53,792 nt of DNA from Bacteroidales bacterium. GTDB taxonomy: Bacteria; Bacteroidota; Bacteroidia; Bacteroidales; WCHB1-69. Location of the stretch: positions 1 through 53,792 of the forward strand of contig JAFXTE010000085.1 in NCBI GenBank assembly GCA_017525245.1, given 5' to 3'. Below, piece by piece: positions 51,939 to 53,792 of this stretch. Numbering within the stretch: position 1 is the first letter of the stretch; every line of letters starts with the position of its first letter. A model generated the notes under the pieces. That model saw only the letters and a list, made by a program, of their open reading frames with translations, was not told the origin of the DNA and did not search any database. A program made the position numbers and the translations under genes.

Positions 51939-53792
51939 CTAATCTTTCTCTTTGATGCATCTTACACTAATGCCATAGCCAAAATCAATGTCTGTCCGTT
52001 GGATTTCGTTACAATCATAGGTGATCTTGTATGCTGCACTACGCACTTCGCCGTGAATAATCTCCGTGGCCCAGAAATAGGTATCCAGCGTCATTCGCTC
52101 GTACTGCTGCGTTGCTCCATTATATATACCTGCCGGCAATGCACTGAAGCCAGTGGCGTTGTTTCCACCGCCGTCAAACCAGTATAACGGTGAACGTAAT
52201 CCGTCAGCGGTCAGAATGCTCGTGCCGCCACCGTACAGGTACAACTGTTCGTACTGCTCCGGTGTCGGCAAGTACCAGCCCTCAGGACAAATACCTTGGA
52301 TGTGACCGTTCTCGTTGACCACGCTGTCGTCCAACGCGGCCTCAGCGCAGTACAGTCGGCCGTAGATGCCCACATTCTGATCCACATCCGGGAACCGGTC
52401 GCTCTCATACTCGTACACGCACGGAATCGGATCCTCGCACGTGCCGGTCACCACGCACTCGTTCGGCTCACCGTAGCAGTTGGACTGCAGGTTAGTCTGC
52501 GTCCAGCAGTCGCAACCAACACGCACGCCGTGATAGACATTGCCCTCGCAGTCAATAGCGTCAGGACACTGCGGGAACACCACCACAATGTATTGGTCGC
52601 ACGTCACCGTGTTGCCGCACACTTGGTCTGTCATCGTGTAGGTTATCTTAGTCGAGCCCTCATAGTAGAGATTATCAGCAGGAATGTCATTGGTGATCTC
52701 AAACGGCCACTCCGCAGGATAAATCGTGGCGGTCGGCGTGCCGAATTCCGCAGGATAGATTTCCATCACGCAGTCACCATACGCCAACGTGTCGTAGTGC
52801 GTGGGCGGGCAGGTGAGGTTCAGCATGGCAATCGGGGCCGGTGCAATCGTCACGGTCGTCGTGGCCTCGCAGCCGTTGGCATCTGTGGCATGAATCGTGT
52901 AGCTGCCGTCCGACAATCCGTCGAACACATTCGAGGATTGGTAGGTCACACCGTCCAAGGAGTACTCTATCGGGGCAAGGCCGTCCGCTGCCGCCACCGT
53001 CACGCTGCCGTCATCACCGCAAACCTCATCAGTGTGGGAAGTGACATTCAAGGTGCTGTGATTGACGGTGAGGTGGAGGGTTACCACACTGTCGCAGCCG
53101 GACGAATTGGACATATAGGACGGATAATCGCCAGACTCAGTGTAGGTGATGCCGTGCCAGATGAAGCTTTCGCAAGCGACAGCTGTCGTGTCGCCCGTGC
53201 TGCTGTGACCGATGGCCAGATGCAGCGTCACCACGCTGTCGCAACCGTTCGCGTTCGTGAACGTGTGGGTCAGCAACTCCGTGGAGGTGGTGATGCCTGT
53301 ATGCTCGTACCAGTCGAAACTCTCGCAGGCAACGGCTGTCGTGTCGCCCGTTGAAATTTCTTTCACCGTCAACATCAGGTACGACACCGTATCCACCACC
53401 CTACCGTCAATCTCCCGCTGACCCGGGAATTCGTAGAAGCCTTGCGCATCGGGAGCCATACCCGCGATGCAGTTGGCCGTTCCGTTCGCGTACCAGCAGT
53501 AGTCCGCGATGTTGTCCTGCCAAGTCTGCGCCGGGGTGAACGTCCGGTCGCAGATCGTGTCGTGGTGCGGCTCCTCCACGATCAGGATGCGGGTGGTGAT
53601 GCTGTCGCAACCGTTACTGCCGGGGAGCGTGTCCGTGTAGGTCAGCACGCCGGATTCCGTGACCGTGAACTCGTGGTTCGCGAACTCCGTAATGTAGGGA
53701 ACTCCCGCGTAAAGCGTGTCCTTATACATCGTATCGCGATGAACTTGGTGCTGGTTGACCGTCAATGTCACGATGCTGTCACAGCCGTTCGA
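51939..53792 (-). CDS. Repeat-rich FISUMP surface protein (5' end outside window)
   Basis: The frame is open to the right edge (617 residues here, first ones S-N-G-C-D-S-I). At least three copies of a unit with TAVACESFxW and NGCDSVVTLHL occur, plus variants. A SprB-type repeat follows (EVCGDDGSVTVAAADGLAPIEYSLDGVTYQSSN...DANGCEATTTVTIA), then a HYR-like Cys-containing sandwich. The C-terminus is a FISUMP domain (GCDCWTQTNLQSN, GRLYCAEAAL, GICPEGWYLPTPEQYEQL, FWATEIIHGEVRSAAYK, GYGISVRCIKEKD). The many Cys suggest disulphides. Base composition is more G+C-rich than the other FISUMP gene. A surface adhesin or S-layer-like role is inferred. Confidence 0.88.
   Translation of the reverse strand, partial: SNGCDSIVTLTVNQHQVHRDTMYKDTLYAGVPYITEFANHEFTVTESGVLTYTDTLPGSNGCDSITTRILIVEEPHHDTICDRTFTPAQTWQDNIADYCWYANGTANCIAGMAPDAQGFYEFPGQREIDGRVVDTVSYLMLTVKEISTGDTTAVACESFDWYEHTGITTSTELLTHTFTNANGCDSVVTLHLAIGHSSTGDTTAVACESFIWHGITYTESGDYPSYMSNSSGCDSVVTLHLTVNHSTLNVTSHTDEVCGDDGSVTVAAADGLAPIEYSLDGVTYQSSNVFDGLSDGSYTIHATDANGCEATTTVTIAPAPIAMLNLTCPPTHYDTLAYGDCVMEIYPAEFGTPTATIYPAEWPFEITNDIPADNLYYEGSTKITYTMTDQVCGNTVTCDQYIVVVFPQCPDAIDCEGNVYHGVRVGCDCWTQTNLQSNCYGEPNECVVTGTCEDPIPCVYEYESDRFPDVDQNVGIYGRLYCAEAALDDSVVNENGHIQGICPEGWYLPTPEQYEQLYLYGGGTSILTADGLRSPLYWFDGGGNNATGFSALPAGIYNGATQQYERMTLDTYFWATEIIHGEVRSAAYKITYDCNEIQRTDIDFGYGISVRCIKEKD

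Noticed and set aside
52296-53354. 352-codon plus-strand frame at the right edge
   Set aside because: Antisense to the FISUMP repeat protein; it shows only mirrored repeat words.

Overview
The window looks like a chromosomal segment of an anaerobic Bacteroidetes (Bacteroidales-type) bacterium. Evidence: cargo proteins with gliding-motility/T9SS C-terminal sorting domains, a PorZ-like T9SS protein, FISUMP-domain secreted proteins, a FeoA-FeoB fusion, an oxygen-sensitive NrdD/NrdG pair, DUF4956/DUF2490/DUF2147/DUF1343 genes typical of the phylum, almost no Shine-Dalgarno sequences, and about 15 gene starts preceded by the Bacteroidetes -7 element TAnnTTTG. No tRNA, rRNA, CRISPR array, insertion sequence or phage gene was seen. 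Layout, left to right. 1-300: 3' end of a secreted protein with a CHU_C domain. 332-1279: tatA-tatC. 1425-6081: a tightly packed minus-strand operon rbfA - lolC/E-like permease - porZ-like - recO. 6130-10421: a minus-strand operon of lipoprotein, YD-repeat protein, VTC-domain polyphosphate-polymerase-like protein, DUF4956 membrane protein, DUF2490 outer-membrane protein and MscS channel. 10579-14697: a plus-strand operon of tiny lipoprotein, beta-barrel-like protein, S41 protease and O-antigen-ligase-like protein. 14796-18660: enolase, DUF2147, a C1-family aminopeptidase and a DUF5618-like protein. 19412-22383: a cobalamin riboswitch followed by nrdD and nrdG. 22467-25683: a three-gene secreted-protein cluster (one FISUMP protein and two paralogues with a helical mid-section). 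26018-28710: a 30-unit heptamer array and feoAB. 29102-34063: a TetR regulator with a perfect palindrome at its promoter, and a giant two-ASKHA-domain 2-hydroxyacyl-CoA dehydratase activase-like protein. 34162-48935: large T9SS cargo proteins including a 3331-residue adhesin-like protein, plus a NamZ/DUF1343 lipoprotein. 49125-51859: dus, a coiled-coil periplasmic protein and a folD whose expected catalytic lysine is isoleucine. 51939-53792: 3' part of a repeat-rich FISUMP surface protein. How it fits together: the core is envelope biology. TatAC, LolC/E-like permease, PorZ-like protein, O-antigen ligase and NamZ handle export, envelope assembly and wall turnover, and the large proteins are probable T9SS cargo. 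The anaerobic lifestyle shows in NrdDG, FeoAB and the dehydratase activase. The most unusual features are non-coding. Gene boundaries carry short runs of degenerate 7-base (and some 8-base) tandem units, at least 13 tracts from several sequence families, and many supply the stop codon or flank the start codon of the adjacent gene. There is also a family of ~28-bp palindromes in intergenic gaps, one of which encodes the last residues of a protein. Other points of note are the B12 riboswitch on a B12-independent ribonucleotide reductase, the VTC/DUF4956/MscS operon and the altered FolD.
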